From: Ptiloglossa arizonensis
Lineage: Eukaryota; Arthropoda; Insecta; Hymenoptera; Colletidae
Assembly (NCBI RefSeq): GCF_051014685.1
Contig: NW_027479432.1
Span: forward strand, 1-64,000
Direction of reading: 5' to 3'
Length of the DNA stretch: 64,000 nucleotides
Part shown: in pieces, positions 1-13,040 of the stretch
Layout of the letters: every line of letters begins with the position of its first letter
Position numbering within the stretch: position 1 is the first letter of the stretch
Notes under the pieces: model-generated
What the model was told of the DNA's origin: nothing
The model's database searches: none
What the model saw: the letters and a program-made list of their open reading frames with translations, nothing else
Position numbers and translations under genes: made by a program

Positions 1-3000
1 AACTCAACATTTTCGGCAGTTCTGATGCTCGAAACGAATAACTAGAACAGACTAGGGGAAAAGTACGCATACCGTTGTAATCGGGCGACTTTCTACTTTC
101 AGGTGCAACGCAGAAATTTTGCGGATTGGTCCAATCCGTTCGCGAGATATGGCAGTTTGGAATTATGAAAACACTTGAGAAACACAAAATTTTCGCAGTT
201 CTGATGCTCGAAACGAATAACTAGAGCGGCCTAGGGGAAAAGTACGCATACCGTTGTAATCGGGCGAGTTTCTACTTTCAGATGCAACCAAAAATTTTGC
301 GATTTGGCTGCCAATCCGTTCGCGAGATATGGCAGTATGGATGTAAGAAACGCTTGAGAAACTCAAAATTTTCGCAGTTCTGATGCATCGAAACGAATAA
401 CTAGAACGGCCTAGGGAAAAGTACGACACACCGTTGTAATCGGGCGAGCTTCTACTTTTCAGATGCAACAGAAATTTTGCCGAATTGGTCAATCCCTTCG
501 CGCGATATGGCAGTTTGGAGGTAAGAAATGATTGAGAAACTCAAAATTTTCGCAGTTCTGATGCTCGGAAACGAATAACCTAGAACCCGGCTAGGGGAAA
601 AGTACGCATACCGTTGTAATCGGGCGAGTTTCTACTTTCAGATGCAACAGAAATTTTTCGGACTTAGTCAATCCGTTCGCGAGATATGGCAGTTGGAGGT
701 AAGAAACGCTCGTGAGAAACTCAAAATTTTCGCAGTTCTGATGCTCGAAACGAATAACTAGAACGGACTAGGGGAAAAGTACGGCATACCGTTGTAATCG
801 GGCGAGAGCTTCTACTTTCAGATGCAACGAAATTTTGCGGATTGGTCAATCCATTCGCGAGATATGGCAGTTTGGAGGTAAGAAACGCTTGAGAAACTCA
901 AAATTTTCGCATTTCTGACTGCTCGAAACGAATAAACTAGAACGGCCTAGGGGAAAAGCTACGCATACCGTTGTAATCGGGGCGAGTTTCTACTTTCAGA
1001 TGCAACAGAAATTTTGCGGAATCGGTCAATCCGTTCGCGAGATACTGGCAGTTTGGAGGTAACAGAAACGGTTGGAGAAACTCAAATTATCACAGTTCTG
1101 ATGCTCGAAACGAATAACCAGAACGGCCTAGGGGAATAAGTACGCAGTACGTTGTAATCGGGACGGGAGTTTCTACTTTCAGATGCAACAGAAATTTTGC
1201 CGGATTGGTCAATGCCGTTCGCGAGATATGGCAGTTTGGAGGTAACGAACGGTTCGACGAAACTCAAAATTCTCTCGCACGTTCTGCATGCTCGAAACGA
1301 ATAAACCCTAGAACCGGACTAGGCGCGAAACGTACGCATACCCTTTGTACTCGGGCGAGTTTCTACTTTCAGATCTGCAACAGAAATTTGCGGATTGGTC
1401 AATCCGTTCGCCGAGATACTGCAGTTCTCGGAGGTAAGAAAACGCTTGAGAAACTCACAAAATTTTCGCAGTCTCTGATGCTCGAACGACGAATAACTAG
1501 AACCGGCCGCGTACCGGGGAAAAGTACGCACTACCGCTTGTTAATGGGCCGACCGTCTTCTACTATCAGATGCGCAAACAAGAAAACACAAAATTTTGGG
1601 ATTAGTCAATCCTCCGTTCGCGAGATATGGCAGTTTGGAGCTTAAAGAAAACGCCTTGAGAAACTCAACAATCTTTCGCGCACGTTCTGATGACGACAAG
1701 CACTAACTCAGAAACGGTCTCGGGGAAAAGTACGCATACCGTAGTAATCGGGCGAGTTTCTTACTTTCAGATGCCAACAGAACTTTCTGCGGATTGAGTC
1801 TATCCCGTTCGCGAGAGTATGCGCAGCTTTGTAGGTAAGAAACGCTTGAGAAACTCAAATTTTCGCAGTCTTGATGCTCGACAAGCATAACTAGACGGTC
1901 TAGGGGAAAGTACAGCTATACCGTTTGTAATCGGGCGACTTTCTACTTTCAGATGAACAGAATTTAGCGGGACTGGTCAATCCGTTCGCGAGATATGGCA
2001 GTTGGAATATGAACACCTTGAGAACACAAATTTTCGCCAGTTCTGATGTCTACGAAACGAATAACTAGAGCGGCCTAGGGAAAGTACGCATACCGTTGTA
2101 TCGGCGAGTTTCTACTTTCAGATGCAACAAAATTTTGCGGATAGGTCAATGCAGTTCAGCGAGAATATGGCAGTTTGGATGTAAGAAACGCTTGAGAAAC
2201 TCAAAATTTTCGCAGTTCTGATGCTCGAAACCGAATAACTAGAACGGCATAGGGGAAAAGTACGCACACCGTTGTAATCGGGCGAGCTTCTACTTTCAGA
2301 TGCAACAGAAATTTTGCGGATTGGTCAATCCTTCGCCGCGACTATGGCAGATTTGTAGGTAAGAAACGCTTGAGAACGTACAAATTTTCGCAGTTCTGAT
2401 GCTTCGAAAACGATAACTAGAACGGCCCTAGGGGAAAGACGCATACGTTGTAATCGTGGCGAGTTTCTACTTTAGATGAACAGAAATTTTGTGGACTTAG
2501 TCAATCCGTTCCGCGAGATAATGGCAGTTTGGAGGTAAGAAACGCTTGGAGAAACTCAAAATTTTCGCAGTTCTGATGCTCGAAACGAATAACTAGAACG
2601 GACTAGGGGAATTAGTACGCATACGCTTGTAATCGGGCGAGCTTCTACTTTCAGACTGCAACAGAAATTTGCGGGATTGGGTCAATCGCATTCGCGAGAT
2701 ATGGCAGTTTGGGAGTATGAAACGGCTTGAGAAACTCAAATTTTCGCAGTTTCTGATGCTCGACAAGCATAACCTAGAACGGGTCTAGGGAAAAGTACAG
2801 CATACCTTTGTAAGCGGGGCGAGCTTCCTACTTTCAGATGCAACAGAAATTCTATGCGGATTGGTCAATCCGTTTCGCGAGATATGGCCAGCTTTGTAGG
2901 TAAGAGAAACGCCTTGAGAAACTCAAATTTTTCGCAGTTCTGATGCTCCGAAACGAATACTAGAACGGCCTAGGGAAAGTACGCACACCGTTGTAATCGG

Positions 3001-6000
3001 GCGAGTTCTACTTTCAGATGGCAACAGAAATTTTGCGGATTAGTCAATCCGTTCGCGCGAGATATGGCAGATTGGAGGTAAGAAACGCTTGAGAAACTCA
3101 AAATTTTCGCAAGTCTGATGCTCCGACAAGCATAACTAGAACGGTGTAGGGGGAAAAGTACGCATACCGTTGTAATCGGGCGACTTTCTACTTTCAGATG
3201 CAACAGAAATTTTGCGGACTGGTCAATCGTTCGCGAGATATGGCAGTTTGGAGGTAAGAAACGGCTCTGAGAAACTCAACAATTATCACAGTTCTGATGC
3301 TCGAAAACGAATAACCAGAAGGGCTAGGGGAAAAGTACGCATACCGTTGTAATCGGGCGAGTTGACTACCTTCAGATGCAACAGAAATTTTGCGGATTGG
3401 TCAATCCGTTCGCGAGATATGGCAGTTATGGAGGTAAGAAAACCGCTTGAGAAAGCATCAAAATTTCGCAGTACTGACTGACTCAGGCAAGCATAACTAG
3501 AACGGTCTAGGGAAAAAGTACGCATTACCGTTGTAATCGGGCGACTTTCTACTTTCAGATGCAACAGAAATTTTGCGGGACTGGTCAATCCGTTCGCGAG
3601 ATTATGAGCAGTTTGGAGGTAAGAAACGGTTGAGAAACTCAAATTATCATCAGTTCTGATGTTCGAAACGTACTACACAGAAGGGGCCTAAGGGAAAAGT
3701 ACGCATACCGTTGTAATCGGCGAGTTGCTACCTTCAGATGCAACAGAAATTCTTGCGGATTGGTCAATCCGTTCGCGAGATATGGCAGTTTGGAGGTAAG
3801 AAACGCTGAGAAACCCAAAATTTTCGCAGTTCTGATGCTCGAAACGAATAACTAGAACGGGACTAGGGGAAATAAGTACGCATACAGTTGTTACTCGGCG
3901 AGATTCTACTTTCAGTGCACAGAAATTTTGCGGATTTGGTCAATCCGTTCGCGAGATATGGCAGTTTGGAGGTAGAAGCGCTTGAGAAACCTGCAAATTT
4001 TCGCGCAGTTCTGATGCTGGAAACGAATAACACTAGAACGGACAAGGGGGAAAAAGTACGCATACCTTTGTAATCGGGCGAGTTTTTACTTTCAGATGCA
4101 ACAGAAAATTTTTGCGGATTGGTCAATCCGTTCGCGAGAGATATTGGACAGTTTTGGAGGTAAGAACGCTTGAGAAACTCAAAATTTCAGAGTTCTGATG
4201 CTCCGACAAGCCATAACTAGAACCGGTCTAGGGGAAAAGTACGCATACCGTTGTAATCGGGCGAGTTTCTACTTTCAGATGCAACAGAAATTTGCGGATT
4301 GGTCTACTCCGTTCGCGAGGATATGGCAGTTTGTAGAGTAAGAAAACGCTTGAGAAACTCAAAATTAGTCACAGTTTCTGATGCTCGAAACGAATAACTA
4401 GTAACGGCCTAGGGGAAAAGTCTGCATACCGTTGTAATCGGGGCGAGTTTCTACTCTCGAGATGCAACAGAAATTTATGCGGATTGGTCAATCCGTTCGC
4501 GAGTATGGCAGTTGGAGGTTAAGAAACGCTTGAGAAACTCAAATTTTCGCATTTCTGATGCTCGAACACGAATAACTAGAACGGCCTAGGGGAAAAGTAC
4601 GCATACGTTGTAATCGGGCGAGTTTTGCAACTTTCAGATGCAACAGAAAATTTTGCGGATTGGTCAATCCGTTCGCGAGATATTGGCAGGATGGAGGTAG
4701 CACGCTTGAGAAACCCAAAATTTTCGCATTTCTCATGCTGGAAACGAATAACTAGAACGGCCTAGGGAAAGTACGCATTACCGTTGTAATCGGGCCGAGT
4801 TTCTACTCTCAGATGCAACAGAAATTTGCGGAATTGGTCAATTCCGTTCGCGAGATATGGCAGTTTGGAATTATGAAAACACCTTGGAACACAAATTTTC
4901 GCAGTTCTGATGCTTCGAAACGATAACTAGAGCGGCCTAGGGGAAAAAAGTACGCCATACGTTGTAATCGGGCGAGTTTCTACTTTCAGATGCAACAAAA
5001 TTTGCTGGATTGGTCAATCCGTTGCCGAGAAATGGCAGTTTGGATGAAGAGAAACGCGCTTGGTAACGAACTCAAAATTTTCGCAAGTTCTGATGCTCGA
5101 AACGAACTAACTGAACGGCCTAGGGGAAAAGTACGCACCACCCGTTGTAATCGGGCGAGCTTTCCTACTTTCAGATGCAACAGAAATTTTGCGGATTGGT
5201 CAATCCCTTCGCGCGATATGGCAGTTTGGAGGTAAGAATGCTTGAGAAACTCAAAAATTTTCCGCAGTTTCTGATGCCTCGAAACCGAATAACTAGAACG
5301 GCCCTTAGGGAAAAGTACGCATACCGTTGTAATCGGGCGAGTTTCTACTTTCAGATGCAGAACGAAATTTTTCGGAGATTAGTCAATTCTGGTTCGCGAG
5401 AGTATGGCAGTTTGGAGGTAAGAAGAACGCTTGAGAAACTCAAAATTTTCGCAGTTCTGATGCTCCGAAAACGAATAACTAGAACGGACTAGGGAAAAGT
5501 ACGCATACGTTGTAATCGGGCGAGCTCTCTACTTTCTATGATGCAACAGAAATTTTGCGGGATTGGTCAATCCATTCGCGAGATATGGCTGTTTGGAGGT
5601 AAGAAACGCTTGAGAAACTCAAAAATTTTCGCCATTTCTGATGCTCGAAACGAATAACTAGAACGGCCTAGGGGAAAAGTACGCTTCCGTTGTAATCGGG
5701 GCGGTGTTTACTATCAGATGCACAGAAATTTTGCGGATTGGTCAATCGTACGGCGAGATATGGCAGTTTGGAGGTAAGAAACGGGTTGAGAGACTCAAAA
5801 TTATCACAGTTCTGATGCTCGAAACGGAATAACAGAACCGGCCTAGGGGAAAAGTACGCATACCGTTGTAATCGGGCGGGGCTTTCTACTTTCAGATGCA
5901 ACAGAAATTTTGCGGATTTGGTCAATCCGTCTCGCGAGATATGGCAGTTTGGAGTAAGAAACGCTTGAGAACTCAAAAATTTTCGCAGTTCTGATGCTCG

Positions 6001-9000
6001 AAACGAATAACTAGAGACGGAATAGGGGGAAAAGTACCGCCATACCTTTGTAATCGGGCGGCGGTTTCTACTTTCAGATGCAACAGAAATTTTGCGGATT
6101 GGTCAATCCGTTTCGCGAGATATGGGCAGTTTTGGAGGTATGAAACTGATTGAGAAACTCACAATTTTCGCAGTTATGATGCTCGAACAGAATAACTAGA
6201 ACGGCCTAGGGGAAAGTACGCATGACCGTTGTAATCGGGCGAGTTTTCTACTTTCAGATGCAACAGAAATTAGTTAGCGGGATTAGTACAATCCGTTCGC
6301 GAGATATGGCAGTTTGGAGGTAAGAAACGACTTGAGAAACTCAAAATTTTCGCAGTTCTGATGCTCGACAAGCATAACTAGAACGGTTCGCGGGAAAAGT
6401 ACGCATACCGTTGTAATCGGGCGAGTTTCTACTTTCAGAATGCAACAGAAAGATTTTGCGGATTGGTCAATCCGTTCGCGGAGTATGGCAGCTTTGAGGT
6501 TAAGAAACGCTTGAGAAACTCAATATTTTCGCTAGTTCTGATGATCGACAAGCATACTAGAACCGGTCTAGGGGAAAAAGTACGCATACCCGTTGTAATC
6601 GGGCGACTTTCCTACTTTCAGATGCAACAGAATTTTTGCCGGACTGGTCAATCCCGTTCGCGAGATATGGCAGTTTGAGGTAAGAAACGGTTGAGAAACT
6701 CAAAATTATCACAGTTCTGATGCTCGAAACGAATTGACCAGAAGGGCCTAGGGGAGAAAGTACGCATACCGTTGTAATCGGGTCGAGTTGCTACCCTTCA
6801 GATTGAACAAGAACTTTTGCGGATTGGTCAATCCGTTCGCGAGATATGGAGTTTGGAGGTAAGAAACGCTTGAGAAACCAAATTTTCGCAGTTCTGATGC
6901 TCGCGAACGAATAACTAGAAGGACTAGGGGAAAAGTACGCATACAGTTGTAATCGGGCGCGATTCTACTTTCAGATGCAACAGAAATTTTGCGGATTGGT
7001 CAATCGTTCGCGAGATATGGCAGTCTGAGAGGTAAGCAACGCTTGAGAACCCAAATTTTGCAGTTCTGATGCTCGAAACGAATAACTAAACTAACGGCCC
7101 TAGGGGGAAAAGTACGCATACCGTTGTAATCGGGCGAGTTTCGCTACTCTCAGATGCAACAGAAATTATGCGGATTGGTCCAACCTCCGTTCGCGAGATT
7201 ATGGCTAGTTTAGGAATTCTGAAACGACTTGAGAAACACAAAATTTCTCGCAGTTCTGATGCCTCGAAACGAATAACTAGAGCGGCACTAGGGGGAAAAG
7301 TACGGCATACCGTTGTAATCGGGCGAGTTTCTACTTTCAGAGTGCAACAGAAATTTTTCGGACTTAGTCAATCGTTCGCGAGATATGGCAGTTTGGAGGT
7401 AAGAAAACGCTCTGAGTAACTCAAAATTTTCCGCAGTTCTGACTGCTCGAACGAACTAACTAGAACGGACTAGGGGAAAAGTACGCATACCGTTGTAATC
7501 GGTGGGCGAGCTCTTCTACTTTCAGATGCAACAGAAATGTTTTGCGGATTGGTCAATCCATTCGCGAGATATGGCAGTTTGGAGGTAAGAAACGCTTGAG
7601 AAACTCAAAATTTTCGCATTTCTGATGCTCGAACGAGATAACTAGAATCGGCCTAGGGGAAAAGCACGCATACCGTTGTAATCGGGCGAGTTTCTACTTT
7701 CAGATGCCACAGAAATTTTGCGGATTGGTCAATCCGTTCGCGAGAATATGGCAGTATGGAGGTAAGAAACGGTTGAGAAACTCAAAATTTTCGCAGTTCT
7801 GATGCTCCGAAACGAATGATAACTAGAACGGACTAGGGGAAAAGTACGCATACCTTTGTAATCGGGCGAGTTTCTACTTTCAGATGCAACAGAATTTTGC
7901 GGATTGGTCAATCCGTCTCGCGAGGATATGGCAGTTTGGAGGTAAGAAAACGCTTGAGAAACTCAAAATTTTCGCAAGTTCTGATGCTCGAAACGAATAA
8001 CTAGAACGGCCTAGGGGAAAGAAGTCGATACCGTTGTATCGGGCGTGTTTCTACTTTCAGATGCAACAGAAATTTTGCGGATTAGTCAATTCCGTTCGCG
8101 AGATATGGCAGTTTGGAGGTAAGAAACGCTTGAGAAACTCAAAATTTTCGCAGTTCTGATGCTCGATCAAGCATAACTAGAAACGGTCTCGGGGAAAAGT
8201 ACGCATACCGTTGTAATCGAGCGAGTTTCTACTTTCAGATGCAACAGAATTTTTGCGGATTGGTCTATCCGTCGCGGAGATATGGCAGTTTGTAGGTAAG
8301 AAACGCTTGAGAAACTCAAAATTTCTCGCCAGTTCTGATGCTCGACAAGCATAACTAGAAACGGTCTTAGGGGAAGGAAGTACGCATACCGTTGTAATCG
8401 GGCGACTTTTACTTTCAGATGCAACAGAAATTTTTGCGGATGGTCATCCGTTCGCAGAATATGGCAGTTTGGAGGTAAGAAACGCTTGAGAAACTCAAAA
8501 TTTTTCGCAGTTCTGATGCTCGACAAGCATATCTAGAACGGTCTCGAGGGAAAAGTACGCATACCGTTGTAATCGGGGGCGAGTTTCTACTTTCAGATGC
8601 AACAGAAATTTTGCGGATTGGTCTATCCCGTCGCGAGATATGGCAGTTTGTCAAGGTAAGAACGCTTGAGAAACTCAAAATTTTCGCAGTTCCTGATGCT
8701 CCGACAAGCATACCTAGAACGGTCTAGGAGGAAAAGTACGACATACCGTTGTAATCGGGCGACTTTCTACTTTCAGATGCAACAGAAATTTTGCGGAATG
8801 GTCAATCCGTTCGCGAGAATATGGCAGTTCTGGAGAGTAAGAAACGGTCTGAGAAAACTCAAAAGTATCACAGTTCTGATGCTCGAAACGAATAACCAGA
8901 GGGCCTTAGGGGAAAAGATACGCATACCGTTGTATCGGGCGAGTTGCTACCTTCAGATGCAACAGAAATTTTGCAGAGATTGGCTCAATCCGTTCGCGAC

Positions 9001-11211
9001 GAGTATGGCAGTTTTGGAGGTAAGAAACGGTTGAGAAAACCCAAAATTTTCGCAGTTCTTGATGCTCGAACACGAATAACTAGAACGGAACTAGGGGAAA
9101 AGTACGAAGTACAGTTGTAATCGGGCGCGATTTCTACTTTCAGATGCAACAGAAATTTTGCGGGATTGGTCAATCCGTTCGCGAGATATGAGGCAGTGTT
9201 GAGAGGTTAAGCAACGCTTGAGAAACCCAAAATTTTCGAGTTCTGTATGCTCGAACGATTAACTAGAACGGGCCTAGGGGAAAAGTACGCATACCGTTTG
9301 TAATCGGGCGTAGTTTCTACTCTCAGATGCAACACAGAAATTTTGCGGATTGGTCTATCCGTTCGCGAGATATGGCAGTTTGGAATTATGAACACTTGAG
9401 AAACACAAATTTTCGCAGCTTCTGATGCTCGAAGACGAATAACTAGAGAGCGGCACTAGGGGAAAGTAGCGCATAACGTTGTAATCGGGCGAGTTTCTAA
9501 CTTTCAGATGCAACAAAATTTTGCGGATTGGTCAATCCGTTCGCGGCATATGGCAGTTTGGATGTAAGAAACGCTTGAGAAACGTCGAATAATTTTTGCG
9601 CAGTTCGTGACTGCTCGAAACGAATAAATAGATCGGCTAGGGGAAAGTACGCACACCGTTGTAATCGGGCGAGCTTCTACTTTCAGATGCAACAGAAATT
9701 ATTGCGGATTGGTCAATTCCTATCGCGCGATTATGGCAGTTGTAGGGTCAGAAGAAACGTTGAGAAACTCAAAATTTTCGCGTCTCTGATTGCTCTCGAA
9801 AACGAATAACTAGAACGGCCCCTAGGGGAAGAAAAGTACGCATACGTTGTAATCGGGGAGTTTCTACTATCAAATGCAACAGAAATTGTTTTCGGATTAG
9901 TCATCCGTTCGACGAGATATGCAGTTTGGAGGTAAGAACGCTTGAGAAACTCAAAATTTTCGCAGGTTTCTGATGCTCGCGAACGAATAACTAGAACGGA
10001 CTAGGGGAAAGTACGCATACGTTGTAATCGGGCGAGCTTCTACTTATCAGATGCAACAGAATTTTGCGGATTGGTCAATCCATTGCCGAGATATGGCGGT
10101 TGGAGGTAAGAAACGCTTGAGAAACTCAAAGATTTTCGCAGTTTCTGATGCTCGACAAGCAATAACGTAGAGAGCGGTCTAGGGAAAGTAGAGCATTACT
10201 TTGTAAGCGGGCGAGCTTCTACGTTTCAGATGCAAACAGAAATTTTGCGGATTGGTCAATCCGTTCGCGGAGATATGGCAGTTTGTAGGTAAGAAACGCT
10301 TGAGAAACTCTACAAATTTTCGCAGTTCTGATGCTCGAAACGAATAACTAGAAGGGCCTAGGGGCAAAGTACGCACACCGTTGTAATCGGGCAAGAGTTT
10401 CTACTTTCAGATGCAAACCAGAACAGATTTTGGCGGATTAGTCAATCCGTTCGCGAGATATGGCACGGTGGAGGTAAGAAACGCTCTTGAGAAACTCAAT
10501 TTCGCAGTTCTGATGCTCGACAAGCATAACTAGAACGGTCTAGGGGATAAAGTAGCGCATACCGGTTGTAATGGGGCGACTTCTTCCTTTCAGATGCAAC
10601 AGAAGTTTTGGCTGGATGGTCATCCAGTTCGCGAGACTTATGGCACGCTATTTGGAGGTTATAGAAACCGGTTGAGAAACTCAAAATCTTATCACAGTCT
10701 CTGATTGCTCGAACGAATAACCAGAAGGGCTAGGGGAAAAGTACGAGTACCGTTGTGAATCGGGCGAGTGCTACCTTCAGATGCCACAGAATTTTGCGGT
10801 TTGTCAATCCGTTCGCGAGATATTGCACCATGTTTAGGAGGTAAGAAACGCTTTGAGAAACTCAAAATTTCGCGAGTTTTGATGCTCGGCAAGCATAACT
10901 AGAACGGTCTAGGGGAAAAGTACGCATACCGTTGTAATCGGGCGACTTTCTACTTTCAGATGCAACGAAATTTTGCGGACTGGTCAATCCGTTCGGCGAG
11001 ATATGGCAGTTTGGAGGTAAGAACGGTTGAGAATACTCAAATTTAAACAGTTCTGATGCTCGAAAGGATAATACCAGAAGGGACCTAGGGGAAAAGTACG
11101 CATACGTTGTAATCGGGCGAGTTGCTACCTTCAAGATGCCAACAGAATTGTTGCGGATTGGTCAAAGGTTCCGATCGGAGATATGGCAGTATTGGAGGTA
11201 AGAACGTTGCG
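1..11211 (-). repeat. Noisy minus-strand copy of the 175-bp satellite (false palindrome arm)
   Basis: About 62 monomers of the same satellite that fills the rest of the window, here in reverse orientation. The stretch is riddled with single-base insertions and deletions, often every 10-30 bases, so the 175-bp register drifts. It is about 351 bases longer than its mirror partner 11,251-22,110 (10,860 bases), a net insertion excess of about 3%, which is how raw PacBio continuous long reads err. Monomer variants run in exactly the reverse order of the partner arm. Private changes are shared: CAGGTGC at 110-116 mirrors GCACCTG at 22,006; CAAATGC at 9,871 mirrors GCATTTG at 12,554; AAAGCAC at 7,661 mirrors GTGCTTT at 14,694; GAGTAAC at 7,414 mirrors GTTACTC at 14,931. 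It holds no gene. I infer an uncorrected second pass of one molecule, not a separate locus. Confidence 0.95.
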
Positions 11212-11250
11212 ATTCTCTTTTCTCACCTCGTTGGTAGATGTGAGAGCGAT
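11212..11250. other. Retained PacBio SMRTbell hairpin adapter (sequencing vector contamination)
   Basis: The only non-satellite sequence in the window, 39 bases exactly at the centre of inverted symmetry. It aligns along its length to the 45-base SMRTbell adapter as I know it. The first stem ATCTCTCTC appears as ATTCTCT. The T-run plus CCTCCTCC loop appears as TTTCTCACCTC. The GTTGTTGTTGTT part appears as GTTGGTAGATGT. The closing stem GAGAGAGAT appears as GAGAGCGAT. The mismatches are the same scattered indels and substitutions seen in the left arm. Both flanks are the same satellite position (TCAAGCG...) in opposite orientation, as expected when a polymerase goes round a hairpin and returns along the other strand. 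Confidence 0.93.
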
Positions 11251-11373
11251 ATCAAGCGTTTCTTACCCTCCAAACTGCCATATCTCGCGACGGATTGACC
11301 CAATCCGCAACAATTCCTGTTGCCTCTGAATGTAGCAACTCCCCGATTACAACCGGAATGCGTACTTTTCCCT
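11251..11373 (+). repeat. Unpolished plus-strand satellite just after the adapter
   Basis: Less than one monomer, with errors like those of the left arm: extra C in TTACCCTCC, a missing base in TCGCGACGG, CAACAATTCCTG for CAAAATTTCTG, GCCTCTGAATG for the GCATCTGAAGG expected here, and an extra C in ACAACCGGAATG. It ends at a stutter, TTTTCCCTTTTCCCC (11,365-11,379), where other monomers have a single TTTTCCCC. I read this as the seam where the raw read was joined to polished contig. Confidence 0.85.
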
Positions 11374-11389
11374 TTTCCCCTAGGCCCTT

Positions 11390-13040
11390 CTGGTTATTCG
11401 TTTCGAGCATCAGAACTGTGATAATTTTGAGTTTCTCAACCGTTTCTTACCTCCAAACTGCCATATCTCGCGAACGGATTGACCAGTCCGCAAAATTTCT
11501 GTTGCATCTGAAAGTAGAAAGTCGCCCGATTACAACGGTATGCGTACTTTTCCCCTAGACCGTTCTAGTTATGCTTGCCGAGCATCAGAACTGCGAAAAT
11601 TTTGAGTTTCTCAAGCGTTTCTTACCTCCAAACTGCAATATCTCGCGAACGGATTGACCAATCCGCAAAATTTCTGTTGCATCTGAAGGTAGCAACTCGC
11701 CCGATTACAACGGTATGCGTACTTTTCCCCTAGGCCCTTCTGGTTATTCGTTTCGAGCATCAGAACTGTGATAATTTTGAGTTTCTCAACCGTTTCTTAC
11801 CTCCAAACTGCCATATCTCGCGAACGGATTGACCAGTCCGCAAAATTTCTGTTGCATCTGAAAGTAGAAAGTCGCCCGATTACAACGGTATGCGTACTTT
11901 TCCCCTAGACCGTTCTAGTTATGCTTGTCGAGCATCAGAACTGCGAAAATTTTGAGTTTCTCAAGCGTTTCTTACCTCCAATCTGCCATATCTCGCGAAC
12001 GGATTGACTAATCCGCAAAATTTCTGTTGCATCTGAAAGTAGAAACTCGCCCGATTACAACGGTGTGCGTACTTTTCCCCTAGGCCGTTCTAGTTATTCG
12101 TTTCGAGCATCAGAACTGCGAAAATTTTGAGTTTCTCAAGCGTTTCTTACCTACAAACTGCCATATCTCGCGAACGGATTGACCAATCCGCAAAATTTCT
12201 GTTGCATCTGAAAGTAGAAGCTCGCCCGCTTACAAAGGTATGCGTACTTTTCCCCTAGACCGTTCTAGTTATGCTTGTCGAGCATCAGAACTGCGAAAAT
12301 TTTGAGTTTCTCAAGCGTTTCTTACCTCCAAACTGCCATATCTCGCGAATGGATTGACCAATCCGCAAAATTTCTGTTGCATCTGAAAGTAGAAGCTCGC
12401 CCGATTACAACGGTATGCGTACTTTTCCCCTAGTCCGTTCTAGTTATTCGTTTCGAGCATCAGAACTGCGAAAATTTTGAGTTTCTCAAGCGTTTCTTAC
12501 CTCCAAACTGCCATATCTCGCGAACGGATTGACTAATCCGAAAAATTTCTGTTGCATTTGAAAGTAGAAACTCGCCCGATTACAACGGTATGCGTACTTT
12601 TCCCCTAGGCCGTTCTAGTTATTCGTTTCGAGCATCAGAACTGCGAAAATTTTGAGTTTCTCAAGCGTTTCTTACCTACAAACTGCCATATCGCGCGAAG
12701 GGATTGACCAATCCGCAAAATTTCTGTTGCATCTGAAAGTAGAAGCTCGCCCGATTACAACGGTGTGCGTACTTTTCCCCTAGGCCGTTCTATTTATTCG
12801 TTTCGAGCATCAGAACTGCGAAAATTTTGAGTTTCTCAAGCGTTTCTTACATCCAAACTGCCATATCTCGCGAACGGATTGACCAATCCGCAAAATTTTT
12901 GTTGCATCTGAAAGTAGAAACTCGCCCGATTACAACGGTATGCGTACTTTTCCCCTAGGCCGCTCTAGTTATTCGTTTCGAGCATCAGAACTGCGAAAAT
13001 TTTGTGTTTCTCAAGTGTTTCATAATTCCAAACTGCCATA
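11390..13040 (+). repeat. Nine-monomer block, copy 1 (repeated 7,177 bp downstream)
   Basis: Carries an ordered series of variants: GGCCCTTCTGG with GTGATAATT; GACCAGTCC with GAAAGTCGCC; the rare GCTTGCCGAG (about 11,574); CCTCCAATCTGCC; GCCCGCTTACAAAGG; GCGAATGG; GACTAATCCGAAAA; GCGCGAAGGG; TCTATTTATT; CATAATTCC. The same order recurs at 18,567-20,217, displaced by 41 monomers plus the 2-base insertion at 15,238. Small differences include GCATTTG here (12,554) against GCATCTG there. Confidence 0.82.

Noticed and set aside
1319..1620. Apparently highly diverged monomers near 1.3-1.6 kb that might be an older satellite subfamily
   Set aside because: The differences are almost all single-base insertions, and the mirrored clean monomers (about 20.6-20.9 kb) are ordinary, so this is read noise rather than divergence.
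1..11211. A biologically real inverted arm or orientation switch of the satellite
   Set aside because: Adapter sequence at the turning point, raw-read indels in only one arm, and shared private substitutions all point to one molecule read twice.
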